From: Meandrina meandrites
Lineage: Eukaryota; Cnidaria; Anthozoa; Scleractinia; Meandrinidae
Assembly (NCBI GenBank): GCA_963693305.1
Contig: OY855905.1
Span: 30,294,937 to 30,358,936, forward strand
Reading direction: 5' to 3'
Length of the DNA stretch: 64,000 bases
The notes below the pieces were generated by a model. It saw nothing but the letters and a program-made list of their open reading frames with translations. It was not told the DNA's origin and did not search any database. Shown one piece after another: positions 45,472 through 57,237 of the stretch (positions are counted from its first letter, which is position 1; each line of letters starts with the position of its first letter). The translations under genes were made by a program, and so were the position numbers.

Positions 45472-48400
45472 ATGTCAACGAAATACAGCGACGGAGAACT
45501 TCGATTTTTCAGACTCGCAAAGGGTGTAGTAGATTACTCAACCGCAGCATTAAGGAAAGTGTTTATCCAAGAATGGAACAGTCTTTATCAAACCACCCCG
45601 TGGCGAAACAACTCAACAAGCGGTTCACAGTTGTTGGCAGCAGAGAAAATACCTCTGCGAAAGTCACGACTGTACGATCCAAAGTATTCTAGGGACTACC
45701 AGCACATCAAGGATAATCTGTCGTGTGGGAACGTAGAAGAATGGGATGTTACTACGTTAGTGTTCGCTCTGAAGTATTCACATGCGCTAAGCCAAAGCCT
45801 CTCCGGCTGCCGTGGAATAAGAATTCTTAACGCCATTCATCAAATTAAAGAAGTTAGAAACACTGTGATAGCACATGCAGGGAAATTGGCCATTTCTCCG
45901 AGCACGTTCAAGAGGAATATCGATATTTTGTCACAGGCTGTTGAAGTTTTGGTGACAAATTCAGATCCTCTTGTTGAAAAACTACAAATGTTGCCGAGTG
46001 AGACAGAGTTCCTGACTGAAGATCTCGTGAAATACAAACAAGGGTTAAAAGATGATCGCGACAGCCTGCTCTTACTAGAAGACGATCTCGAGAGATTAGA
46101 CACTGTGTTAGAAGAGAATATGAAGATATCTACTCGCAAAAACGACCCATACGATACAGAAGCGGATATAACCGGAAGTTCCGAAGCGACCGGCAATAGT
46201 GGAATCATTCTAAGAATACGAACTCGAGTGGCAAAACTAGAACGTCAAGTCTCCAGTGTAGACCTAGTGCCTTCACGCTCAAATCCAGAGATTTTCCACA
46301 GCAGGAGATATATTAAAATGATGAATATATCCAGTTTTCTGGGATTTAATCTTCGTGGGGCAGATCTTGAGAAGTTTCTGCAAGGATTTAGCAATGATGT
46401 GGATATCAGCCTGTTCGCAGGCCTTCAGCTGGCGGCTGCACTCAGCCATTGCTCGAAAAAATCGGAAGCGTTAGAAGTCGTGAATGGTCTAATTCCGAAA
46501 GCAATGCTGGCAAACAATGGGTAGGTACATGATTTTATGCGTTGAAATGAGACATGAAACATGAAGGAAGGAAATGAAAACGTAACTGAAATCGGTCCCG
46601 AAACCGAAACCCGGAAGTGCAACCTCGCTCCCAGGTCCATTTTCGTATTCTAGGTATTGAACTGGAAATAGCTTGAAATGGAGGCTAATGCTTAGGCTAA
46701 TTCGGGGGAATCTCATTTTTTTTCGACTGCTCTTCGGTCATTATCAAGTTAAATGTTGAGAACAAAAATTAGCATAGTTATAATATAGTGACAAAGAAGT
46801 AAAAATATGTAAGAAATATGTATGAAGTAGAAAAATGTAAAAATATGTAAAAAAGTATTTAAAAAAAGTGTATAAAAACAATAAAAAACATGCAAAAACT
46901 AATTAATTAAAAGCTTTCACACAAATTGAGTCGGACTGTACATTGAGACCTGGTCTCAGTTCATGAATAAAAAACATTTGGTAAATAAGGCAGTCCCCCA
47001 ACTTGTTTTTGAATTTCTTTAAAACTGTATAATTCTTGGTAAGATCTGAGTGATCTTTCGGGACCAGAGAATGTTCGGCGCGAGGATGTTTGCCAATAGA
47101 TGAGGAGACATTCTTGTGTTCATCGACGCTTTGATGTAAGTGCCGGCGCGTGAAACCAACATAACCTGCATCGCACAGGTTACATTTAAATTGGTAAACA
47201 ATGCAAGGGACCGTTGGTTCACGACCGGCGGCTTAAATTCACGTAATTTAAGATCTCGCTCAATCTTATGCCTTACAAAAACAGGCTGGACGATAGGTTT
47301 GTCTCAAGTTTCCAGTGAGCTTTCTCAAATTGTAGCTTTGACATCAATCGAAGATGCGTGTGTTCAGTAATGGCAAACTTCAAACCAGGACGTCTTTCTC
47401 TTTAGATAGTAAGCGCGATATTTTTCTGGTGTGGGTGTCCAAACTTCTTGATGGTGCTTCTTGCGAAGTTCGGTCATCGTCCTTAGAATGTAAACATAAC
47501 GGAAGAAGCCGCAAGTTAGACGAATCTCATCGTAAATTAAATTAATCTCAACCTTGAGAGATTCACTGAGGCGTTTCTTCTGGCGAAGCTCTTCAGCCAA
47601 AACGTTCCCAGCAAAGGTTTCAGAACAGAAGAGTGTTTCCATTTACGATGTTTGTCTTTTTGCGGTCAACTTTAGCGAAGGTTGGCGTAAGAGGAAGGAA
47701 TTCGATGGAACCATGGCAACTAACTATGATGGCAATTAATCTGCTTTTTGCTGCACTGTTAATCTTATTTGCATTAGATAAGATTTACCCGCATTAGCCT
47801 CCATTGCAAGTTAGTTCCAGTCCATTACCGAGAATACGAAAATGGCCTATTTTCCCAAGGTTGTCGGCCGGCCGGAACTCAGTTCACAATAATCTTTTGT
47901 TGCTTTTGCCCTTGCATTGTCTTTGAATAAGATAGGGTGTGTTTACATAATAAATCTGCTCGTAACGGCGCGAGATCAATGCCATTATGTACATGATTTC
48001 ATACCTCACGACTCATCTCGAATGTCTTGGATTAGATGACGAAAATTACGCATGCGCTTCCCGTTTCAGTCTACCAGGACTTCCAGGACGCTGATTTCAT
48101 ACCATCCTCGTCGCCTGTGTCTTGATCGGGCGGGGCTTTACACGAGGAAAAGGTGGCTCTGGCCCGGGAGGGGCTCTGGGCTAGACTTGCCGGGAGTTAA
48201 CAAAGGGATTTTAAATTGGTTGATTTGATTGATCTTTTTTAATCGACCACTAATTTTGGTTTTCCATGTTTAGGGTTGTTATTCATGCAAGGATTAAGAC
48301 TCGGAAAGCACTGCTCTTGCATGATTTAGGCGATGATGATGAAGCCATGAGAGAGGTGGAGGAGGCTGAAATGATGCTCAGTCTAGGAGAGTGCTACGAG

Positions 48401-48868
48401 GACATTGCTGAAGTCAACAATGCGAAAGCAAATATTATCTTGTCGAGCAACCAAAACAGCAAAAGAGTCCAAGAACAAATTTTGTCTCGCTTGGATAAAT
48501 CCATCAAGTCCAGTGAAAAGGCTACAGTGGATAGAAGTGCCAGTATTGCACAAGCAACACTGCGCAAAGCTCTGGTTCATTTGGGCTACTATCAGCATGG
48601 TATCCTAGAAGAGGTCAAGCCATCAGATGTTGATATAGCCGAGACGGTGTTGAACCGCATTGCTCAGCAGATCAGTACGATAACGGAAAGAAGCAAAATA
48701 TACTACACCTACAGTCGATCACTACTCGCGTATCGTAAAGGCGATACAGATGGAGCGGAGAAACTCGAGCAGGAGGCAAGAAGAAGATGCGAATTGTATG
48801 AACTTCATAACGAGATCCAACAACTTGATCTGCTGAGGTCCCTCATCAGACCACAGCCTATTCTCTGA
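45472..48868 (+). CDS. HEPN_DZIP3-type protein with helical TPR-like C-terminal half
   Basis: Exons 45472-46520 and 48274-48868 join in phase 2 to give 547 residues. Residues about 40-165 fit the HEPN domain seen in DZIP3-related proteins: LYDPKY...DVTTLVFALKY, then EVRNTVIAHAGKLAISPSTF. R129-N130-x4-H135 is the conserved RNxxxxH motif that in active HEPN ribonucleases forms the catalytic pair. A coiled-coil-like segment follows (about 175-215: DDRDSLLLLEDDLERLD). The rest is alpha-helical, TPR-like (LLLHDLGDDDEAMREVEEAE; AYRKGDTDGAEKLEQEARRR). No NACHT, RING or death domain was found. Such HEPN genes are numerous in cnidarians, molluscs and lancelets and often sit in NLR-like proteins (from memory). 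A nucleic-acid or defence role is an inference. Confidence 0.75.
46912..47300 (-). mobile_element. Penelope-like retroelement remnant (GIY-YIG endonuclease), frameshifted
   Basis: On the minus strand one frame gives RHKIERDLKLREFKPPVVNQ and then a frameshift. A second frame continues FKCNLCDAGYVGFTRRHLHQ, then EHKN, SIGKH and YTVLKKFKNKLGDCLIYQ before a stop near 46912. This matches the C-terminal GIY-YIG endonuclease of Penelope-like elements (CxxC motif, GYVG core, Arg on the next helix, NVQSDS end). The reverse transcriptase is not recognisable upstream. It is a dead 5'-truncated copy in the intron of the HEPN gene, in antisense orientation. Confidence 0.8.
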
Positions 48869-49593
48869 CAATCTATTCTGCATTCTCTTTATAGCTTTGC
48901 TTAGTTTTTTGTTAGCACTATTAGTATTACGATAGCTCGTTTTATGCAGGGATCTACCCCGTTAAACCAGACGGTGCTTCCTCCTGAGCATGGATAATTT
49001 TGCAAAAGTGCAGTTCAACTGCACTGTGCTGGTTTGGTGAAAAAAAGGCCAAGAACCACGAAAAAAAAAAGAAGCGAACAACACAACTTCAATCTCAAGA
49101 AACAGAAATGGAGTTTATTACAAAACTGGTTGTTAGAGTTAGCGAAGAATTTATAAAACTGAAAAATGTCTATAATTTCAACAGTTTTATTGTTTTGGCT
49201 GCGTGATTACCTCCCAGGCCACCATTACTGAGATGCTTGAGCAAAGAATATATCGAAACGCCTTGCCTGATTAATTAACTTCACAGTAATTTTGACGAAG
49301 AGCCATTTCTATCAATACCTAACATGGAATCTTGTGCTATCCATATTTCTTAGGCACAAAAATTGCTATGGTTAATAATAATATTATCATTATTCAGTAT
49401 TGAGTCAGTGCTTTGCTATTATTATCAGAATACCTGCATGCTTCTACGAATCTACTGCAAGGCATATCGTCTTTAAATACCGTTTATCAGGTTATAAGCA
49501 TTACATTGTACAAAGGCTAATAAACAAACGAATGGAAAATGTTATTTTTGTATACATGTCCTGGCTGCGTTTCAAGACTTTTTGACAAGCAGT
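48869..49593. other. Convergent 3' ends of the HEPN gene and transaldolase
   Basis: 725 bp between the two stop codons, tail to tail. A plus-strand AATAAA lies at 49519-49524. The nearest clear minus-strand equivalent (TTTATT) is near 49115, so the two 3' UTRs may overlap. No gene was seen. Confidence 0.4.
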
Positions 49594-52500
49594 TCATTTC
49601 TGGAGCTCAGCTTTGATCATGTCCTCGAGTTTTACAGCATCTACAGCAAACTTTCTGATTCCCTCTGACAACTTTTCTGTCGCCATTTGATCCTCGTTCA
49701 GAAGCCAGCGGAATTTCTTCTCATCCAGAGACACTTTCTCAATGTCAAGTTTTGCCGCTGTAAGGATAATTATGCAAAACGTTTTCGTTAAAATTTATTA
49801 TGCAAATTCCTAGCACAGTCAGAATGTTTTAGATTAATTGATGTGGCCAAATTGGTAAATAAGAAAAATATAAAGTATAGGAAAATAGTTTATAGCCACT
49901 AACAGGCAGCTAGGTAACGTTTGCCTTCTTGTGTCTCATCAGGCAGGCACTTACCGCATAAACTCTGTTAAGTGTCCCCTCCCCTTTTTTAAGTCCCCTG
50001 GGGCCCATTTCTCGAAAGCCAGGGAAACTTTCCGGGCCCGCAAAGATTATATCTTCAATACAGAGAAGTGAAAAGTCCTGAAACTTTGTATGGATGGAAC
50101 CTGTGTTCATATTAAAAATATCATGGAATAAAACTGCTCTATAATCATAAGGTTTGAGATTTTGCTATGGCTTTCTGGGTGTGAAAACTTTTCGGGACCT
50201 ATGAGAAACGGGCCCCAGGGCTCTCCAATAAGCCCAAAGTTCAATTTTTTGTCATAAATTCCCTTTTCTATTGTCCTCTTTTCTAGATGGTTGATCCTAA
50301 CAATACATGAAATACAAACAAGGTAACTATATGTTTTAAAAGTTAATCATCTACCACAGTTACTTTTTGTTACTTTTTTTGTGAAAATATGTTTAACTGA
50401 CATGTACTAAACAGCACGAAAACATCAAAAAGTCCTCTTTATTTCTTCTATACAAGGTATGTAGCCTAACTAGTATATGGTTTGGAGTAAGCTCCCCCCC
50501 CCCTCAAAAGGTCTTGTAAAGAAATACCCCCCCCCCCCCCCCACACACACAAAGGGGAGGCCTAATAGATATTCTATGGTATTTCTGATCAGTTTAGTAC
50601 ATGAAAGAATATTTCTTTTCCCCCTGGATGGGATGCTAGTCCTTTGCAGAGCTACCCCCGGCATTTAAAAAAAAGGAAAGAAAAGAAAGAGGTACTGTGA
50701 GTTGATGATTATATCATTAAATCATAAATCATTCAAACAATTCCAAATGATACTTTCTTACCGTTCTCAGCTGAGAGCTTCTGGGAAATTGTGTCTGTGG
50801 AATGGTTTAGTTTATCAAGTAGCGAAGGACTGAAAATAATCACAGAACAGCACATATATATCAACTTATTATTGATATTATAATGTAGTACTTCAGTTTA
50901 TAATATTAAAGTTACAAGTTGAGAGATCTGGCGCAATTTCTTTCAGAATGATTTGTTATTAGCCAGGGCAATTTTCCTTTGACCTTTGATAACAATATAT
51001 TAACAACAACATTTTTTTCTTTTTGCAAAATTGTCCGGTTACAGCAGACAACCAATTGCTGAAGTTCAAGAAACCTGACTTAATACAATGTCTTTGCATT
51101 AGCTAATTCATAAATTAGGAAAAAGAGAAATTTCATTTCAAGTTTTCTACATTATTAAGGCTTTCAGTAACTGAACTTAAGCTTTTCTTAACTTAATGAC
51201 TATTATTTCAAAAATTTATTGATAATGAAAGATCAGTAATTATGTGCAGATCCCTCAGTCCTCCCACTAAATTCACTTACAGTGGCACTGTTTGTTACTT
51301 GAGGAAGAAGGCAACTCCAAATACTGAATTTACAGCGGATTCAGGTTGAGCGTTTAACGGCCTGAGTTGTTGCATATGTCGTCACGGTTGAATTGATTGC
51401 GTTGCGAGGCAAAATGACAGACGTTGCTAGGCAGGAATGACGACGTTCTGTCTGGGAAAAACGTTATTTTGCCTCGCAACGCAAATCAATTCAACCGTTA
51501 CAACGAACGCGACAACTGCGGCCATTAAACACTCAACCTGAATCCGCTGTATGTCTAAAAATTAATCTAGCTTGCAGATGAATGGTTCTAAAGCCTGATG
51601 ACAAATAACAGTGTTTGTCATAAGTCAATGCCGATTAATTCCCTGACTTTTCCACTGTTACCTGATGGTAAGAAGATCACATCCAGCTAGTTCAGTTATC
51701 TGCCCAGTGTTTCTGAATGATGCTCCCATCACAACAGTTTTGTAACCAAACTTCTTGTAGTAATTATAGATTGCTGTCACACTCTTGACACCTACAGCAA
51801 ACATACACAGTCACATTAAGTAGTCTCTCAACATCTGGTTGAAAACTGAATATTTCGTAATGAAAGATCTCTGGTGCAATTTTTTTTACAAACATGTGAC
51901 CATTTCGTGGTTTCTGTGTCCATAACTGCTACATTACATTTGCTGGTGACATTACATGTCTCAACCCGGTCTATGTGAATGGTGGCTTATCCACATTTTT
52001 GGCATCGGTGCTGTGGTAGTGTACATAAATTAATCAGCTTTCTTACACATCACTGGTAGAATGCTATGCTGACCGCGACAACCTGACCTTTATTACAAAC
52101 TCAACAAAACCATACATGTACATCATGCATCATAGGGAAAATCACACAATGGAAAAGCTAACAAAAAATGCAGCGCCAACTAAAATTCTTTGGGCGGGTG
52201 GGTGGAAAAAGGTTAGTAATGGTGGACACAACAAAAACAACTGCCCACCAAAAGGTCACATGACCCTTTTCCAGGTCCCAGCAGGGTGTGAGAAAAACAT
52301 TTTCCACTAATTTCTTATCACTCAGCCAGTGGAAAAACACATAATGTCAGCACTCAAAACAACTCCAAACTCAAACACACCAATGAACCTTCTGACAAGT
52401 TAAAACAAAAGTTGTTTCCCTTAACTTTGCCTCATTAAGTCACAATAAAAATTCTACCCTGACTTTTCAACCTCCCAGTTTCTTGAACCAATTTGTATTT

Positions 52501-55500
52501 CCCTTGGAAGTCTGAGAAATCAGGATCCTACTATATTTCTGCTTATTAAATTCATTGCTAGTTAACCTGGATCATCTGCAGGTTGGAATTCCTTTTTGTC
52601 TGTGTTCTTGACATACCAATCCAGAATACGCCCAACAAATGGTGAGATCAGTGTGACTCCAGCTTCAGCACAAGCTACTGCCTGGAAAGAGGTGAACGTC
52701 AGGGTATGGAATACAGTTTATTATTACAGGACTGTTAGAATGAATGTTTCTCTTTCTTTTTTTCAACTTTTTTTCCAAAGAATCAAGGGAAATAAGGGAC
52801 TGCTATTAGTCTACATGACTGTGATCAATATTACAGCCACAACCAACTATAACACATACACTTTCAAATGTTACCATTGAATAAGCATAATTTACATGTC
52901 ATTCCAATCACTATTCTTGACTAACGAACTGTGAAGCAGCAGATTCCTGCTGTCATACAAAACATGTACATACAGTGCCACGTAAAGATGAATGTATGGC
53001 AATAAGGCAATATTGTTTGTGGCTTATGCTATTTCTGCACAATGTTTCTTAAATCAGGTATATTTATAACATTACATACTATAGTATGATTACCTGTGCA
53101 AAGGAGAAAAGTAGGGTCATGTTACAGTGAATACCTTCCTGTTCAAGAACCCTAAAAAGTAGGGAGCAAAAAAGAAATGGTCAGTTTAACACTGCGATAA
53201 TCATCAAATGTTCATATGCAGTCCATCTTAATTTTCCCCAATCTTATAAAACATCTTTGTTCTTTTTCTGTTTGTTATTACCAACCGGGCCACTTTGAAC
53301 AAAATTAACCAATCAAAATGTTAATTGAGAACAATGGATGGCGATGTTTATCGAAAGTGAACCAATTACATTGAAGAATACAAAGAAAACTTCTACAGCA
53401 AAATATGTGAACTCAATGAAGTTGTGGAAAATGCAGACCTCTTGGGAAACTTTGTAATTTTGTGGCGTGCGGTTGTTTTCAATCCTAAATTTTGAACGGT
53501 ATTCAAAGTTTTTGATTGGGAAGTTCAAGCTATATTTTTCAAGTAAAATTAATAACGTTGTTTTGGTATTTGCTACCAGCAGGATGGGATCTGTGGAGTG
53601 TGAATAGTATGCGGAGTCAAAAGTTTGTAAATTTAGGTAAAAGAGACTTTTATTTGCTATCACTTGGTTACAAAATTTGTTGCAGGACTGTTGTGGTTTA
53701 ATTTTATATTTGGTTTAAAATTTTTCAAACCAGTTTGATTTTTGTATTTCATTGTCTCATATTCATTATCATAATCTGTAACAAAGGGAAATACAAATCA
53801 AACTGGTTTGAAAAATTTTATACCAAAGATAAGATTAAACCACAACATCTACATTCTTTAACAATATTGGTCTGTTTGAGAAAAAAGATACCTTGGACCC
53901 ATTGTTTTCAGTTAATGCTTTGATTGGTCAATTTCTTTCATCTGGCCAGCTTTAAGTAGCCCCATTGTAAGAAGCTTAGTTAGCAAGCTATTCTTTTGGA
54001 TCATCCCCTGGATAGGACGCTTGTCAATTACAAGCATCTCTTGAGGTTCCCCTAATGCAGTTCACCAGCAAGTTATATGTGTATCAAACCATTTTGGTTA
54101 TCATTTTTAATGTGATTCAAAGAAAGTTTCATGATAGCTAAAATGGTACTGATGAGGGCAAGATTATAATTATGGACTATACAAGAGTACTAACTTAGCA
54201 GCTTGAACTCCTTCCCAAGTTGTGCTTAGTTTGATAAGGATTCTTTCTTTGCCAATTCCTTCTTCCTCGTATAACTGAATAAACTTTTTTGCTCTGTCAA
54301 TGGAACCTTCCACATCAAATGACAACCTGCATACAAATATTAGAAACTCTTTGATGAGACTTGATCCAACATTCTAGTTAAACACAGATGTACATGCCTT
54401 GGATACACACAATTCAAATTATGTCGCTTTGAGATCTATTTACAAACTTCAACAACTTCCTCAGATTCCTGTCACAGAAACCTGATGTTTTGTCAGCTTA
54501 GTGCGATTACTACTTTTTTTGTTGTTGACGTTTTGTTGGCTGAATGAATGGCCATACTGTATCTCAATTACATTGGTCTAACTCATTAAATTGATGCTTG
54601 GGATAAAGTAAACACAAGGGGCAATGAGATGAAAGCGAAAAAAAATTGTAAGATTTAAATAAATTTGCTTTACAATAACAGATCCAAGCACTGGTTTGTG
54701 GGTGAAAATAATATCCACTATCATTTAATTTATCCAATATTAAAGTTGACAAACCTAGCATCAACTTCAGTTGAAACTCGGCCTGGGATAATCTTCAGTA
54801 TTTCAAGTCCAAACAGGACAAACTAAACAAAAACAGAAACAAACCTATTAAAGGAGTGTGACAGTTCCAAGATTATTTGCTAACCAACATTAAAATTTTT
54901 GTTGACAGATGTTGTTCCTTGTGCCCTCACTTGTCTTATGTAAGGGCAAGAAATTGGTATCAAATGTACATTTTTAAGACAGTAATTCAACTTTTGTTCA
55001 TTTTATATACAGAGAGAAATCTACATTTTGTTTTGAGGATACAAAGTGATTCAGTAAAGAAAATTTTTGTTATTTTTTTTGCCAAAGGGTAGCCAGTGAT
55101 ACTGGCCTTCTTCTGGTCAGTATTTGTACTAAAAAATAATTATATACCTGCCAAATATGTGACTTTATATCTTCAGAATACCCAGATCCAAAACGGCAGT
55201 GCTTTCAATAAGACCTGCCACCGGCTGGAGCTCCGGTAAGTATTTTGAGGTGAATCACTGGCTACATGCAGTTCCCATAAAGGTGAGGTGTTTACAGCTT
55301 CTCATATTTGCTTTCTGATGGGTGCTGTACAAGGACAGCCATCTGCCTAAAATCTTATTGAAAGCACTGAAAAACGTTTCCAAAAATTCCCAAAGATGCA
55401 TGGACAGCCTGATTTCAAAATGATTTCAAAATGTTTCTGAAGATATCTGAATTTTATGCCCATTCCCCTAATGTATGAATCTGGACACAATTTGGAGGAT

Positions 55501-57046
55501 TCAAACACAACAATCTGCAAGTGCGAGACTCACACCTTTAGGCATGAGAGTTAGCAGGCAATTATCATCAGGTGACAGGGCAAGCAAGTTTACACCCACT
55601 GTTCATTTACCATCCAGGTTATACATTGTAATTTGGCACTACCAGATTGTTAGGCAAGCTGATGAAGTACACAGAATTGGGTTCATCCAAGGAAAGCCAT
55701 ACTTCTACATTACAAGTTGCCTTGAGTGGGTAGTGCTAAATGATTTTGAACCACTATGCTCAAGAACAATAAGTGATTTTAAAACCTCAGGACTGGTACC
55801 ATGATTCCCTGTGGGGTTGGGTGTACTCCCTATTATTGCCTATACAGGAAACTCCGCCCAAAAGGGGTAACATTTTCAGGCTTTTGGTATGCGAAAGGGT
55901 AGGGATTTCACAGGTTTAGGTATTTGGAAGGGTAGGGAAATCTGTATCTTGAATCCCACCACAACATGACCTGAAAAAAAAAATACGTTTTTTTGGTTAA
56001 CATTTCTTCTGGTAATACTTGATTTTCTCCCATAATGTTGTTCATTTACTTCATTGTAGGAGTTTAGAGAGGGAAAACAGTGTTCTTTAAAGTAGGTATA
56101 TGAAAGGGGTGCCTTTAAAAGGTATAAGGAAGAGGTATCTTTTCAGTCAAAATGGTACATGTATATGAAAGGGTAAGGGGTTGGACCTTGGGGTGGAGCC
56201 TCGCTGTATAATTTGTTTGGGGGCATGATCCTCCTCAACATCTTGTACTTACTAGTTTATCCATTGCTGCAGTTGCTTGCTCTTCCAGGGTGCTTGAATT
56301 TTAAACAGAAAGAATTTATTGTAATGTTAGTTCTGAGAAATATTTGACAAAACACGAAGATGTATGGAGCTATAATAGCATTTATTCTTGCTATTCTCGA
56401 GGTTAAAATTTGAAGTTGCAATAAATTTGAAGCAAAAGAAAAACAGTTGACTGAGTCAGTCAGTCCTTGATATTTGCACGTGATGTCATTGACATGTCAA
56501 AGTGTTATATTGGTGTGTTGATTGCACACAATGAAAAACCAATTACGTAAGACATCTTTCCATTGATATTGGCATCTTTCAAAGCTCTCAAATCTACAAA
56601 AGAATTTACGCTTGTGTATGTTTTCCTGCATAATAACAATCAATCACAACACGCAAATGTTAAATTTCAAATGAAGCTAAAGCCCACCACGCGTGAAGCG
56701 TGACTTTTTAAAAATACTCTGACATGCAAAAGTCAAAATGTACAAAGTTGATTCGAAAAATGCATCACCACCAGTTACCTTCCGTTCGATTTTCCGTATT
56801 GAACTGCTTTTTCCAGCAAATGCTTATACTGTGGCATTTTAGAGGCCGCCAGCAGCAGGGATGGGTTCGTTGTCGCATCAGTAGGTTTGTACTGCGAGAT
56901 GGCTAGAACGCAAAACCAACCATAAGTTTAGCTAGAAAGTCCAACAAGCAGGGCATTCTTTCTCTTAATTCTGTCTCACCTTCGAAATCGCCCGAATCCG
57001 CGACGACGGTGGTGAATTTTTTCAACTGTTCCAACGTGCTGGCCAT
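49594..57046 (-). CDS. TALDO1: Transaldolase
   Basis: Ten exons on the minus strand: 56980-57046, 56779-56902, 56253-56292, 54755-54822, 54195-54326, 53094-53151, 52567-52681, 51662-51791, 50762-50829, 49594-49757. They give 321 residues with consistent phases. Starts [20 protein letters not shown]; human transaldolase is about 16 residues longer, mostly at the N-terminus (from memory). It carries [15 protein letters not shown], the active-site Schiff-base lysine at about K132 ([11 protein letters not shown]), [38 protein letters not shown] and [14 protein letters not shown]. It is a cytosolic enzyme of the non-oxidative pentose phosphate pathway that moves a three-carbon unit between sedoheptulose 7-phosphate and glyceraldehyde 3-phosphate. 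All key motifs are intact. Confidence 0.95.
50527..50542. repeat. Poly(C) tract with flanking CA repeat
   Basis: About 15-16 C followed by ACACACAC, in the last intron of transaldolase. A shorter C run lies at 50494. Confidence 0.85.
51331..51551. mobile_element. MITE (about 220 bp) with likely TA target site
   Basis: The inverted ends TACAGCGGATTCAGGTTGAG and CTCAACCTGAATCCGCTGTA are perfect complements, and the inner arms ('attgcgttgcgaggcaaaat' / 'attttgcctcgcaacgcaaat') also pair. Terminal TA on both sides suggests a Tc1/mariner-type insertion. It is in a transaldolase intron. Confidence 0.75.
53689..53847. mobile_element. Small foldback element in a transaldolase intron
   Basis: The left arm TGTTGTGGTTTAATTTTATA...TTTCAAACCAGTTTGATTT is complemented by 'aaatcaaactggtttgaaaaattttata...gattaaaccacaaca'. 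Arms are about 60 bp. Confidence 0.65.
55841..56214. mobile_element. MITE-like element in a transaldolase intron
   Basis: Inverted, diverged ends TATACAGGAAACTCCGCCC and (reverse) TATACAGCGAGGCTCCACCC. The inside has repeated 'gaaagggtaggg' and 'aggtat' phrases. No coding capacity. Confidence 0.55.
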
Positions 57047-57237
57047 GATGATCAGAAAGGACTGCAAAGAGGACTGCAAAGAGAAGAGTTTTGCGGAATA
57101 TTTTGCATGCAATGCAAAGGCACGCGGATGAGCCGATCAGCGGGCTCACCCATGTGTTGGTAGGTACCTTATGTATGGGGACACATATTGTCATAGTAAT
57201 TTGGATCAGCGGTTTCTCTCAAGAGGAAAGAAACAAG
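57047..57237. promoter_or_regulatory. Bidirectional promoter region between transaldolase and the ankyrin gene
   Basis: Only 191 bp separate the two start codons, which face away from each other, so both 5' UTRs and core promoters must lie here or overlap. No TATA box was seen, as is common for paired housekeeping genes. Confidence 0.65.

Noticed and set aside
55475..55804. Open frame in a transaldolase intron
   Set aside because: Composition and context are random-like; it lies between two repeats inside a well-supported intron.
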